Source of the DNA: an uncultured bacterium
GTDB taxonomy: Bacteria; Bacteroidota; Bacteroidia; Chitinophagales; CAIODY01
DNA: 64,000 bases
Assembly (NCBI GenBank): GCA_903857255.1
Contig: CAIODY010000043.1
Coordinates: 174,344-238,343 of the forward strand
Reading direction: 5' to 3'
In this document: positions 15,949 to 25,050 of the stretch, piece by piece
Numbering within the stretch: position 1 is the stretch's first letter
Layout: every line of letters begins with the position of its first letter
Notes under the pieces: generated by a model
The model's database searches: none
What the model saw: the letters and a program-made list of their open reading frames with translations, nothing else
What the model was told of the DNA's origin: nothing
Translations under genes and position numbers: made by a program

Positions 15949-18291
15949 ATGGCAAAAAATTTATTGATTGTTGAGTCGCCTGCGAAAGCAAAAACTATTG
16001 AAAAATATTTGGGTGAAGATTTTAAAGTAGTGAGTAGCAAAGGACATATTCGCGATTTGGCAAAAGGCGACAAAGGTGTTGATATTGCTAATGGTTTCAA
16101 GCCTAATTATATTATAAGTGAAGACAAAGCTGATGTGGTAAAGGAACTGCAAAAGTTGGCTAAATCATCGCAAGAAGTTTGGCTGGCAACGGATGAAGAC
16201 CGTGAAGGAGAGGCAATTAGCTGGCACTTATGCGAAGCTTTAAACCTGGATGTAAAAAACACAAAGCGAATTGTTTTTCATGAAATTACTAAGTCTGCCA
16301 TTCAGGAAGCGATTACTAAACCACGAAAAGTGGATATCAATTTAGTAGATGCACAACAAGCACGAAGAGTGTTGGATAGAATTGTGGGCTTTGAATTATC
16401 CCCTATTTTATGGCGTAAGCTTTCGGCTGGAAGTGGCTTGAGTGCTGGTCGTGTACAATCTGTAGCGGTAAGATTAATTGTAGAAAAAGAAAGAGAAATT
16501 TTAGAACACAACACTAAGTCATTTTATAAAGTAGTTGCTTATTTTTTAGCTGAAAACGATGGCAAACTAACTCCATTCAAAGCAGAATTGTCAAAAAAAT
16601 ATGACGATAAAAAAGATGCAGAAACATTTTTACAAAGTTGCATCAACGCAAAATATACAGTCACAAAAATTGAAGTAAAACCAGGGAAACGTACACCAGC
16701 AGCACCTTTCACCACTTCAACTTTGCAGCAAGAGGCTTCGCAAAAATTGTACATGTCTCCAGTTATTACAATGATGGTTGCACAACGGCTTTATGAGGCT
16801 GGGCATATTTCATACATGAGAACGGACTCTGTAAATCTTTCTACACAGGCACTAAGCAATATTCAGAGCCAAATTGAGAAAATGTATGGTAAACAATATC
16901 ATCAACATAGAAGTTATCAAAGCAAAACAGCCAATGCTCAAGAAGCGCATGAAGCTATTCGTCCTACTGAAATGAAAAATGTAGATATTGATGTGGATAG
17001 TGACCAATTGCGTTTATACCAATTAATTTGGCGTAGAACAATTGCATCACAAATGGCTGATGCAGAATTGGAAAGAACAATTGCTGAAATTACAATTTCT
17101 ACCAACAATTCTATTTTGCAAGCAAAAGGCGAAGTAATAAAATTTGATGGTTTTTTGAAAGTGTATATGGAAAGTGTAGATGAAGATTTAGATGATAATG
17201 ATGAAAAGGATAATGCTCTTTTACCTCCATTAAAAAAAGACCAGCAAGTAAAACTAAAAGAGTTAGTTGCTACACAACGTTTCACAAAACCTGCTTCAAG
17301 ATATACGGAAGCTGGATTAGTAAAGAAGTTAGAGGAATTAGGAATTGGTCGCCCATCCACTTATGCTCCAACTATTAATACAATTATCAAAAGAGGTTAT
17401 GTAGAGAAAAAAATAAAAGAAGGAATAGAAAGAAGCTATGAAGTTTACAAATTGAACGACCAAGGTTCAATAAAAATGGAAACAAAAACCGAAAACACTG
17501 GGGCAGAAAAAAATAAACTATCTCCAACCGATTTGGGATTATTAACTAATGATTTTTTGGTTGAACATTTTAAAGGAATTTTAGATTATTCATTTACTGC
17601 AAAAGTAGAAGCCGAGTTTGATGAAATTGCAGATGGCAAATTGAAGTGGCCAAAAATGCTCGACACATTTTACAAACCATTTCATGGAATTGTAGAGCAT
17701 ACCATTGAAAATGCTGAAAGAGTGAGTGGCGAACGTGATTTGGGTATCGACCCTAAGAGTGGTAAAAAAGTAATTGCACGTATGGGGCGTTATGGTCCAA
17801 TGGTACAAATTGGTGAATCAACAGAAGATGAGAATGATAAACCAAAGTTTTCTAAACTTAAGCCCAATCAAAGTATCAGTACAATAACTTTAGAAGAGGC
17901 ATTAGAATGTTTTGCATTGCCACGAGTGGTTGGTCAATTTGAAGAAAAAGATTTAACAGTGAATATTGGTCGCTTTGGCGCTTATTTAGCACACGATGGC
18001 AAGTTTTATAGTTTGAAAAAAACGCATGACCCCTACACTATTACTTCGGCGGAAGCCATTGAAGTGATAGAAGAAAAACGCAACAGCATTTTACGAGTTT
18101 TTGAAGGCACTGATATTTCTATTGTTGTTGGTCGATGGGGACCTTACATTAAAGCAGGTAAGAAAAATGTGAAACTACCTAAGGATGCTGATGTGAAAAA
18201 AATTAAGTTGGAAGAAATCATGCCTTTAATAGAAGCTGCACCCGAAGCCAAACCACGTGGTTGGGCGGCAAGAAAAAAAGCGAAAAAATAA
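15949..18291 (+). CDS. topA: DNA topoisomerase I
   Basis: This type IA topoisomerase relaxes negative supercoils. The 780-aa protein begins with the Toprim domain (LLIVESPAKAKTIEKYLG, then ATDEDREGEAISWHL with the metal acidic triad). It has the active-site Tyr in ISYMRTDSVNLS at about residue 290, GRPSTYAPTI, and C-terminal topoisomerase repeats (KSGKKVIARMGRYGP, VNIGRFGAYLAHDG, VGRWGPYIKAG). The zinc-finger CxxC repeats of the E. coli enzyme are absent. The tail (KPRGWAARKKAKK) is basic. The ATG at 15949 is preceded by a weak TTTCTTTG element. A TTG-started gene abuts its stop. Confidence 0.97.
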   Translation: MAKNLLIVESPAKAKTIEKYLGEDFKVVSSKGHIRDLAKGDKGVDIANGFKPNYIISEDKADVVKELQKLAKSSQEVWLATDEDREGEAISWHLCEALNLDVKNTKRIVFHEITKSAIQEAITKPRKVDINLVDAQQARRVLDRIVGFELSPILWRKLSAGSGLSAGRVQSVAVRLIVEKEREILEHNTKSFYKVVAYFLAENDGKLTPFKAELSKKYDDKKDAETFLQSCINAKYTVTKIEVKPGKRTPAAPFTTSTLQQEASQKLYMSPVITMMVAQRLYEAGHISYMRTDSVNLSTQALSNIQSQIEKMYGKQYHQHRSYQSKTANAQEAHEAIRPTEMKNVDIDVDSDQLRLYQLIWRRTIASQMADAELERTIAEITISTNNSILQAKGEVIKFDGFLKVYMESVDEDLDDNDEKDNALLPPLKKDQQVKLKELVATQRFTKPASRYTEAGLVKKLEELGIGRPSTYAPTINTIIKRGYVEKKIKEGIERSYEVYKLNDQGSIKMETKTENTGAEKNKLSPTDLGLLTNDFLVEHFKGILDYSFTAKVEAEFDEIADGKLKWPKMLDTFYKPFHGIVEHTIENAERVSGERDLGIDPKSGKKVIARMGRYGPMVQIGESTEDENDKPKFSKLKPNQSISTITLEEALECFALPRVVGQFEEKDLTVNIGRFGAYLAHDGKFYSLKKTHDPYTITSAEAIEVIEEKRNSILRVFEGTDISIVVGRWGPYIKAGKKNVKLPKDADVKKIKLEEIMPLIEAAPEAKPRGWAARKKAKK

Positions 18292-19173
18292 TTGAGCAAC
18301 AACATTAAAAATACTGAACTAAAATCGTTGGTGGCATTGTTAGATGACCCCGATGAAGAAGTATTTGAAAATGTTTTTAATCGGTTGTGTGAATATGGAC
18401 CAGCCGTTATTCCATCATTAGAAAGTGAATGGATGCACAATTTGGATGAAATGGTGCAGGAGCGATTGGAAACTTTAATTCACACCATTCAATTTGATTA
18501 TGTAAAAAGTGAATTGAAAACTTGGGCTTTAAATGATTCGAAAGATTTATTGAAAGGCTTGCTCATCATCAATAAATATCAATATCCTGACGCTGACAAT
18601 CAAAAAATAATTGAGCAAATTGAACTGCTCAAAAAAAATATTTGGATTGAATTGAATTATCAACTCACACCATTGGAACAAGTGAGGGTGTTTAATTTAA
18701 TTTTCTTCAAACACAGTAAATACGAACCGAACATTGAGAATATTCATGACCCGAAAAATAATTTCATCAGCCATATTTTAGAATCGAAAAAAAGTAATCC
18801 AATCGGTATTGCTTTGTTGTATCTATTGTTGGCGCAACAGCTTCGGATGCCGATTTACGGCGTTTGTTTAAAACAATATTTCATTCTTTGTTTTATTGAT
18901 GCTGATATTTTTCATACGGATAGCAGCATGATGAATGCACAGGATATTTTGTTTTACATCAATCCTTATAACAAAGGTGCAATCTTTAATAATCAGGAAA
19001 TTCATGCTTATCTGCGCCGCATGAAATTAGAACCAAAAGACAAATATTTTTATCCAGCCAGTAATATTGAAATAGTGAAAGAACTGCTGGACACCATTTT
19101 GCAAAACTTTGAAATGCAGGGTGAGAAAGAGAAAGCCGAAGAAATTTTTTTTTTAAAGGGCATACTTTCCTAA
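18292..19173 (+). CDS. SirB1-like (transglutaminase-like fold) protein
   Basis: The 293-aa protein has an N-terminal helical, HEAT-like part (LVALLDDPDEEVFENVFNRL, IPSLESEW). It is followed by a SirB1/transglutaminase-like region: LTPLEQVRVFNLIFF, NFISHILESKKSNPIGIALLYLLLAQQL, MPIYGVCLKQYFIL and INPYNKGAIF. The family's biochemical role is unknown. The only reasonable start is the TTG at 18292, directly after the topA TAA; the first ATG would remove about 47 residues. It is probably co-translated with topA. Confidence 0.75.
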   Translation: MSNNIKNTELKSLVALLDDPDEEVFENVFNRLCEYGPAVIPSLESEWMHNLDEMVQERLETLIHTIQFDYVKSELKTWALNDSKDLLKGLLIINKYQYPDADNQKIIEQIELLKKNIWIELNYQLTPLEQVRVFNLIFFKHSKYEPNIENIHDPKNNFISHILESKKSNPIGIALLYLLLAQQLRMPIYGVCLKQYFILCFIDADIFHTDSSMMNAQDILFYINPYNKGAIFNNQEIHAYLRRMKLEPKDKYFYPASNIEIVKELLDTILQNFEMQGEKEKAEEIFFLKGILS

Positions 19174-19258
19174 AAGAAATTCATTTTTAAAATGGGTGCG
19201 TAGAATTACAAAAATTTGTTGTTGTTCGTGGTGTTGATTCGGTACATCTTTGTATCGC

Positions 19259-19428
19259 AATCAAATTTAAAACTATGAAAATTTAAACTTGGTTGCTGAA
19301 ACAACAGTTTGCTCCTTTTTTTTCCTGAATCTTAATCGTGTTGATAGAGAGCATTATTAAGAAAGAAAAAACTAAGAAAACAAAGCGGACTTTAAAGCTA
19401 CTCAAATTAATTTTTGAGTAGCTTTTTC
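19259..19428 (+). ncRNA. Candidate small RNA or structured transcript
   Basis: No gene fits this 286-bp gap. A promoter-like CATCTTTG (19245-19252) is followed by a hairpin, AAACT-tg-GTTG / CAAC-AGTTT with loop CTGAAA (19285-19310). A strong terminator ends it: AAAGCTACTCAAA / TTTGAGTAGCTTT plus Ts, 19394-19427. The 3-residue ORF ATGAAAATTTAA (MKI) lies near the 5' end. No known RNA family was recognised; a plain terminator for the upstream gene is the alternative. Confidence 0.35.
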
Positions 19429-19459
19429 TTTTTGCTACATTTGAAATTAAAGAATAAAA

Positions 19460-19843
19460 ATGCGACATGAAGCATTAATAATTTTAAAAACAAAAAACAA
19501 AGGAAGGGGGGTTTTTACTGACCAAGCTATTGTTGAAGGCGAAGTGATTGAAATTGCACCCATGTTGGTGTTGCCTGAAGCCGATAAATTGTTGGTTGAC
19601 AAAACTCATTTGTACAATTATTATTTTTTGTGGGGAAAAGAAAATAAGCAAATTGCTATTGCATTGGGCTATGGAAGTATCTACAATCATAGCTTTCAGC
19701 CTAATGTGGCTTACAAAATGGATTTTGAAAATGAAACCATCACCTTTGTTGCTTGGCGTAATATTGAAAAGGACGAAGAACTTTTTATCAACTATAATGG
19801 TGATGAGGATAGCAACGACCTTTTGTGGTTTGATGTAAAATAA
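19460..19843 (+). CDS. SET-domain protein (putative protein-lysine methyltransferase)
   Basis: The 127-aa protein is essentially one SET domain. It has the SAM-binding NKGRGVFTDQAI near residue 12, the knot-forming YGSIYNHSFQPN at about residue 72 and EELFINYNGDE near the C-terminus. Pre-SET and post-SET cysteine clusters are absent, as in small bacterial members. It would transfer methyl groups from SAM to lysine; the target is unknown, ribosomal or DNA-binding proteins being the usual suggestions. A perfect terminator hairpin overlaps its stop codon. Confidence 0.88.
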   Translation: MRHEALIILKTKNKGRGVFTDQAIVEGEVIEIAPMLVLPEADKLLVDKTHLYNYYFLWGKENKQIAIALGYGSIYNHSFQPNVAYKMDFENETITFVAWRNIEKDEELFINYNGDEDSNDLLWFDVK

Positions 19844-19875
19844 AAAGCAGTAACAATTTTTTGTTACTGCTTTTT
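19842..19875. terminator. Bidirectional terminator between the SET gene and the MuiA-like gene
   Basis: AAAAAGCAGTAACAA and TTGTTACTGCTTTTT form a perfect 15-bp stem with a TTTT loop. It starts inside the SET gene's TAA and lies 18 nt from the stop of the convergent MuiA-like gene. Confidence 0.85.
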
Positions 19876-19893
19876 ATTTTACCATTCACTTTT

Positions 19894-21537
19894 TCAATTC
19901 AAATTTCCAATCGTTTTATCTTTCGGATATTTTACTGAATAGCTCAATCGTAAAGTTTTATTTTCTTGTGATTTCAAATCAAATCGCCATTGCAATTGTC
20001 CTTTGTCTTTATCATCCGAAGCATTTGATTTTTCCAACAATTCAATTTCAATGTCTTTATCGGTAGTAATTGGATATTGGTCAAGCATGATTAAACTCAC
20101 TGCATCTTTCTTGGTGTTACGAACAGTAATATCATAAGTGAAGCTTTCTTTTCGAGTTGAGCCAATTACTTTTCGAGCTGAATAATCTTTCACTTTAGTT
20201 CGTTTGATAATTATTTTTTTATCACGTCCCATGCTGAAACTCAAGGTATCACGGGTGTTTCGAGTATCCACAAAGCTTTGCCCAACATAAGTTCCTTCAA
20301 AGAAAATGTTGGCATTAGCAGGTAGTAAATTCAATTTTTCCCAATCTGTAATTCGAGCTAGCAAGAAAGCATCTTTATCCAATTTTGGCACTGCATAATA
20401 TTGATAAGTAGCTGGCAATTCATAATCAATCATACTTACCAAATGCGTTTTGCCATCACTTGGAATGTCATATTTCAAATCAATTTCAAAAGTTGCATTC
20501 AGCTGCGATTCAGTAACGGTTGTATATGCAGCTAATGAATTTGTTTGTTCAACATTCTGATAAACATCTGCGGCTTTCTTATCCAAACTGTATGCTTTCA
20601 TTTTCGGTGCAGCCATAGATTCATTTCTTGTCATTGCAGCAGCTGGCGCATTACTATAAGTATTATAATAACTTGGTTGATAAAAACTTAAATACCAAGG
20701 CTGTAATACAGGGCTGGTACCGCCCTCGTTCGGATTACCAGTGCTGATAGTCAGCTTCACATCGCTCCATGCTAAGCCAGTATTATTCCATACTTGTGCT
20801 TTGTAATACAACTTAATTTTGCTTTGCACATTTTCACAACGCAAATCATAAATCGGATTCCAACCAGCATTAGCGTTGACATAACTCATGTTGAAATCAG
20901 CATTGGTAGCAGTATTGGCGAACACTTGCAAAACTACTTCACCTGTTGGTTGATTTTGTTTGGCGTTTTCTTGCGCTAATTGACTGTTCAGTTGATTTAT
21001 TTTTTCTTGATTTTTTTTGTCCTTCAAATCCAAATCTAAAATATCAGCTTTCAATTCTGTGGATTTTTTAAAATTGAAATCCATCAACTTTTGTAATTCC
21101 AATACAGATAACCCAACATTAGCACCACCAACGATTTTGTTGGCTTGCAAAATGGAAAGAGCCTCATTATCAACCTGACGTTGATTATCAATTTTTGAAT
21201 TAATCAGCGTTACAATTTCCAATGAATCTTCAATCATTTTCACTCTTGGTGATTTTTGATTTTGATTCATGTAGTTGATACGATATTCGGTGGATTGAAT
21301 AGTTACTCCGTTCACACTTCCTACTTGTAAAGTTTGTTGATTCAAATTAGCAGGCAAGCCTTCAACTATTACTGTTGATGAGCCTTGCGGCAAAACTGCA
21401 CTAAAACGATTGTTGATTTCAGCACCTTGTAAATAAACAGTTGCAGAATTGATTTTTGCTTTCACTTTGATTTCTTTTTCAGCAAAAACAGAAATACTTG
21501 TTGCAATAAAAATTGCAGATAAAAAAACTGACTTCAT
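19894..21537 (-). CDS. MuiA (mucoidy inhibitor A) family protein, DUF4140/DUF4139
   Basis: The 547-aa exported protein has a signal peptide (MKSVFLSAIFIATSISVFA). An N-terminal DUF4140 region follows (INSATVYLQGAEINN, VIVEGLPANLNQQTLQV), then a coiled coil around residues 150-190 (LDLKDKKNQEKINQLNSQ). The rest is a long DUF4139 beta-rich region (YVNANAGWNPIYDLR, VWNNTGLAWSDVKLTISTGNP, FFEGTYVGQSF). Family members are periplasmic or envelope proteins of unknown mechanism. No clear -7 element is seen on its strand; the 215-bp region upstream is discussed separately. Confidence 0.85.
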   Translation of the reverse strand: MKSVFLSAIFIATSISVFAEKEIKVKAKINSATVYLQGAEINNRFSAVLPQGSSTVIVEGLPANLNQQTLQVGSVNGVTIQSTEYRINYMNQNQKSPRVKMIEDSLEIVTLINSKIDNQRQVDNEALSILQANKIVGGANVGLSVLELQKLMDFNFKKSTELKADILDLDLKDKKNQEKINQLNSQLAQENAKQNQPTGEVVLQVFANTATNADFNMSYVNANAGWNPIYDLRCENVQSKIKLYYKAQVWNNTGLAWSDVKLTISTGNPNEGGTSPVLQPWYLSFYQPSYYNTYSNAPAAAMTRNESMAAPKMKAYSLDKKAADVYQNVEQTNSLAAYTTVTESQLNATFEIDLKYDIPSDGKTHLVSMIDYELPATYQYYAVPKLDKDAFLLARITDWEKLNLLPANANIFFEGTYVGQSFVDTRNTRDTLSFSMGRDKKIIIKRTKVKDYSARKVIGSTRKESFTYDITVRNTKKDAVSLIMLDQYPITTDKDIEIELLEKSNASDDKDKGQLQWRFDLKSQENKTLRLSYSVKYPKDKTIGNLN

Positions 21538-21636
21538 GATTATTGGATTTTTAAATTTTCATTTTAGATGCAAACACCTTGCCGATTGCATAAAATGAAG
21601 TTGGTAATAAATTGTAAAAGTAAAATTAAGTGAATC

Positions 21637-21644
21637 TAACTTTG
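21637..21644 (+). promoter_or_regulatory. Orphan plus-strand promoter-like element
   Basis: TAACTTTG fits the -7 consensus and has a TTG 22 nt upstream (21612-21614). It points rightward, but no plus-strand gene follows before 24312. Confidence 0.35.
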
Positions 21645-21710
21645 CATTGTTGGGTTTTAATTATCATTATTCTTCACCAAAATAATCGCTGTCGATTTTC
21701 TTGAGTTAGT

Positions 21711-21737
21711 AAACTTGTTGAGTGGAGCAACAAGTTT
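21711..21737. repeat. Perfect 10-bp hairpin downstream of the hypothetical gene
   Basis: AAACTTGTTG / CAACAAGTTT with a 7-nt loop (AGTGGAG). It lies 16 nt past the minus-strand stop at 21753. Neither side has a clear T run, so it is not a typical intrinsic terminator. Confidence 0.5.
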
Positions 21738-21752
21738 TGGTTGTGTAAAATA

Positions 21753-22310
21753 TTAAATCAAAAACAACTTTTCCAAAACTGAAGATTTTAAATATTTATT
21801 TAAAATCGGAAAAATTTTGTTTACATTTTTTTCAATGGAATCTTCTTCTGAATCACCACCACAATAATTGATTAATGTCTTTCCGATATTTTGGTTTGAT
21901 TTATATTCTTCAATAATTGAATTAACATGTTCAACAACAACAATAAAATGTGCTAATTCGTTCTTGTCAACTTCGTTAATTTTAAATTTATCATCAGCAA
22001 TAAAAATTTCAATAGCTTTATTTTTGAAAAGAATAAAGTTGAACAATGGTTCTTTGGGATTGAAGGCTCCTACTCTTCCTATATTATGAGCACTATATTC
22101 TCGATTCATTTTTAATTCACTTAACGCATAACTTACAATGTTTTTACGCCTTCTTGATTCTTGTCTAATGGTTTGTATCCAACTTAAAAGAAACGCTGAA
22201 AGTGCTCCAATAATTGCTGATAAAATAGCTATTTGTAAAGCATTGGCAGTTGAATCGCCGTAATTTTCATTTGTTTGAAAAAACACTATATCAATAAGTT
22301 GTAAAGTCAT
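21753..22310 (-). CDS. Hypothetical protein with one N-terminal membrane segment
   Basis: I do not recognise this 185-aa protein. A hydrophobic helix at about residues 22-44 (ANALQIAILSAIIGALSAFLLSW) is followed by a positively charged stretch (RQESRRRKN), so the rest should be cytoplasmic. The C-terminal part is helical and charged (NELAHFIVVVEHVNSIIEEY). The layout resembles small single-pass proteins found in accessory DNA, but no domain is clear. It lies 28 nt downstream of aspS on the same strand and may be transcribed with it. Confidence 0.6.
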   Translation of the reverse strand: MTLQLIDIVFFQTNENYGDSTANALQIAILSAIIGALSAFLLSWIQTIRQESRRRKNIVSYALSELKMNREYSAHNIGRVGAFNPKEPLFNFILFKNKAIEIFIADDKFKINEVDKNELAHFIVVVEHVNSIIEEYKSNQNIGKTLINYCGGDSEEDSIEKNVNKIFPILNKYLKSSVLEKLFLI

Positions 22311-22338
22311 TTCTTGATTTTAAATTTTTGCTTTTGAA

Positions 22339-24204
22339 TTATCCTTTCAACCCCAACTCCTTCAATTGTTTTTCAGCAATTGTTGATGGAGAATCCATCA
22401 TTACGTCTCTGCCTGAATTATTTTTTGGGAATGCAATAAAATCACGAATAATTTCACTGCCACCTAATAAGGCACATAAGCGGTCAAAGCCAAATGCCAA
22501 GCCACCATGCGGTGGTGCGCCATATTCAAATGCGCCTAATAAAAATCCAAATTTATGATTGGCTTCTTCTTCACTCATGCCTAAAGCTTCAAACATTTTT
22601 TGTTGCAAATCTTTTTGGAAAATACGAATAGAACCACCGCCTAATTCATTCCCATTCAAAATCAAATCGTAAGCGTTGGCTTTAATTTTTGAATATGGAT
22701 GTTCTAAATATTTCTCCAGATTTTCCACTTTCGGGCTGTTGTTCACCATGATGTCAATATGCTCGGGCTTTGGCGAAGTGAACGGATGATGACGAGCCAC
22801 CCATCGACCTGCACCGCCGCCATCTTGGTCTTCCAATGCAAATTCAAACAATGGGAAATCATACACCCACAACAATTTGAATTCATCCGGTTTGCGGAAA
22901 CCTAATCTCGTAGCTATTTCCATGCGCAAATCAGAGGTTGCTTTACGGGTTTTTTCTTCAGTGCCTGCTAAAATTAAAATCAAATCATTGGGTTTTGCAT
23001 TGCAAAATGTTGCTAACGATTTTAATTTTTCGGCATCATAAAATTTATCAAACGAACTCTTGAAAGTTCCGTCAGCAGCGCATTTCACAAAAGCCAAACC
23101 ACCCATCCCAATTTGCGGACGCTTCACCCATTCTATCAATTCATCCGTTTGTTTACGTGAATATTCAGCCGCATTCGGAACACAAATTGCTAAAACTGTT
23201 TCGGCATTTTCAAATATAGGAAATGGGTCAATTACTCCCATATGCTTCGCTAGATACTCGGTTCTTCTTGAAGCTTGTTCTGCCAAGTCTAGATTATGAA
23301 GACCAAAAACTGTTTTTATGTTTTGAATTTTCATTTCAAAACGAATATCAGGTTTGTCATTACCATAATTCCACATCGCATCATCCCAAGTCATTCGTGG
23401 TACAACTTCAGTGTAATCAATATTTTTAACCGTTTTGAACAAATGCTTTATCATGCCTTCAAACATTTGCAAAATATCTTCTTGTTCTACAAAAGCCATT
23501 TCGCAATCTATTTGTGTAAATTCTGGTTGACGGTCAGCCCTCAAATCTTCATCACGAAAGCATTTCACAATTTGATAATAACGGTCGTAACCACTCACCA
23601 TCAACAACTGTTTGAACGTTTGTGGTGATTGTGGCAAGGCATAAAACTCACCCTGATTCATGCGGCTTGGCACCACAAAATCTCTTGCACCTTCTGGCGT
23701 TGATTTAATTAAGAAAGGTGTTTCAATATCTAAAAATCCTTGGTCGTGTAAATAATTTCTCACCTCACGATTCACTGCATAACGCAGCATCATATTTTGT
23801 TTTACAGGATTTCTACGCAAATCCAGATAACGATATTTCATGCGCAAATCTTCACCACCATCCGTATCATCTTCAATGGTGAAAGGCGGTGTGAGTGAGG
23901 CATTCAGCACATTCAATTCAGTTACTTCCAATTCAATTTCACCTGTGGCGATGTTCAAGTTTTTGCTGCTGCGTTCAATCACATTTCCTTTTGCCTGAAT
24001 CACAAACTCCCTGCCCAAAGCAGTTTTCAGCAATTCTGGTTTTTTTGATTCATCTAAAACAATTTGCGTAATGCCATATCTATCGCGTAAATCAATAAAA
24101 GTTAATGCGCCCATTTTGCGGATTTTCTGAATCCAACCACAAAGTGTTACAACCGTTGCTGCATCAGTTATTCGCAACTCTCCACAAGTTTTTGTTCTGT
24201 ACAT
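22339..24204 (-). CDS. aspS: Aspartate-tRNA ligase
   Basis: This class II synthetase charges tRNA-Asp. The 621-aa bacterial-type protein has an N-terminal OB-fold anticodon domain ([21 protein letters not shown] as its core), motif 2 in [19 protein letters not shown], the bacterial GAD insertion around residues 280-420, and motif 3 in [15 protein letters not shown]. The N-terminal RTKTCGELR start and full length support the ATG at 24204. A -7 element (TATTTTTG on this strand) lies 18 nt upstream. It is divergent from trmB. Confidence 0.97.
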   Translation of the reverse strand: MYRTKTCGELRITDAATVVTLCGWIQKIRKMGALTFIDLRDRYGITQIVLDESKKPELLKTALGREFVIQAKGNVIERSSKNLNIATGEIELEVTELNVLNASLTPPFTIEDDTDGGEDLRMKYRYLDLRRNPVKQNMMLRYAVNREVRNYLHDQGFLDIETPFLIKSTPEGARDFVVPSRMNQGEFYALPQSPQTFKQLLMVSGYDRYYQIVKCFRDEDLRADRQPEFTQIDCEMAFVEQEDILQMFEGMIKHLFKTVKNIDYTEVVPRMTWDDAMWNYGNDKPDIRFEMKIQNIKTVFGLHNLDLAEQASRRTEYLAKHMGVIDPFPIFENAETVLAICVPNAAEYSRKQTDELIEWVKRPQIGMGGLAFVKCAADGTFKSSFDKFYDAEKLKSLATFCNAKPNDLILILAGTEEKTRKATSDLRMEIATRLGFRKPDEFKLLWVYDFPLFEFALEDQDGGGAGRWVARHHPFTSPKPEHIDIMVNNSPKVENLEKYLEHPYSKIKANAYDLILNGNELGGGSIRIFQKDLQQKMFEALGMSEEEANHKFGFLLGAFEYGAPPHGGLAFGFDRLCALLGGSEIIRDFIAFPKNNSGRDVMMDSPSTIAEKQLKELGLKG

Positions 24205-24222
24205 TTTTTAAAAATTGAACAG

Positions 24223-24230
24223 CAAAAATA
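24223..24230 (-). promoter_or_regulatory. -7 promoter element for aspS
   Basis: CAAAAATA on the + strand reads TATTTTTG on the gene's strand, fitting TAnnTTTG, 18 nt before the aspS ATG. Confidence 0.5.
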
Positions 24231-24295
24231 AGGCTTGAAAAAAAGTTTGGCTAACTTTTATAAATAATTGTGTGAAAGGAAGTTCACCAATATTT

Positions 24296-24303
24296 TACCT
24301 TCG
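24296..24303 (+). promoter_or_regulatory. Near-consensus -7 element for trmB
   Basis: TACCTTCG differs from TAnnTTTG at one base and ends 8 nt before the trmB ATG. A similar TATTTTCG precedes the DUF5916 gene at 26203-26210. Confidence 0.35.
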
Positions 24304-24311
24304 CAAAAATT

Positions 24312-25010
24312 ATGAGCAAAAATAAACTCCAGCAATTCGCCGATTTAGACACTTTTAAAAACGTGTTGCAATATGGTTTATTGCAAAAAACAAATTTCCC
24401 ACACAAAGGAAAATGGGCGAAAGAATATTTTAATAATGAAAATCCAATTGTGCTGGAACTGGCTTGTGGCAAGGGCGAATACGCTATTGGATTGGCTGAA
24501 ATAAATCCGAACAGAAATTATATTGGCGTTGAAATTAAAGGCAATAGAATTTGGACTGGCTCGAAAACCGCTACCGACAAAGGTTTGCAGCAAGTTGTTT
24601 TTTTAAGAACTGAAATTGAATGGCTCACCGATTTTTTTGATGATGGAGAAGTAAGCGAAATTTGGATTACATTTTGCGACCCGTATCTCTCTACCACCAA
24701 GGCTCACAAGCGATTGACCTCTCCACGATTTTTAAATTTGTATCAACAAGTTTTGAAAAAGGGCGGAACGATAAATGTGAAAATTGATGACGAAACTTTG
24801 TATCAATTTACGCTCGATGTTTTGGCAGGAAAAGAACCCATCGAAAAATATCCTTGCGATGTAAGTGTGTTTGAATTATTAGAAAACAGAAATGATATTT
24901 ATAATGACGGCAAGCCCTTACCAGAAGCCTTACACATCAAAACTTACTACGAAAAAAAGCATTTAGAAAAAGGTAAAAAAATCAAGTACATACAATTTAG
25001 AAAGCGATGA
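24312..25010 (+). CDS. trmB: tRNA (guanine46-N7)-methyltransferase
   Basis: TrmB methylates G46 in the variable loop of tRNA. The 232-aa Rossmann-fold protein shows the SAM motif LELACGKGEYAIGLA, then NYIGVEIKGNRIW and IWITFCDPYLSTTKAHKRLTSPRF (quoted in part). Family members usually have FPDPW/Q at this last site; here the first proline is cysteine (FCDPY). The end of the motif, KRLTSPRFL, is conserved. The gene is divergent from aspS, another tRNA gene, across 107 bp. Confidence 0.92.
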   Translation: MSKNKLQQFADLDTFKNVLQYGLLQKTNFPHKGKWAKEYFNNENPIVLELACGKGEYAIGLAEINPNRNYIGVEIKGNRIWTGSKTATDKGLQQVVFLRTEIEWLTDFFDDGEVSEIWITFCDPYLSTTKAHKRLTSPRFLNLYQQVLKKGGTINVKIDDETLYQFTLDVLAGKEPIEKYPCDVSVFELLENRNDIYNDGKPLPEALHIKTYYEKKHLEKGKKIKYIQFRKR

Positions 25011-25050
25011 ATTTTATTCGTAAATTCACAACAACAAAATTGAATCAACC

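Noticed and set aside
19329-19421. Lys-rich small ORF (…KKEKTKKTKRTLKLL…) in the 19.2-kb gap
   Set aside because: It has only a GTG/TTG start, no ribosome-site context, and its end lies in the terminator stem, so composition explains it.
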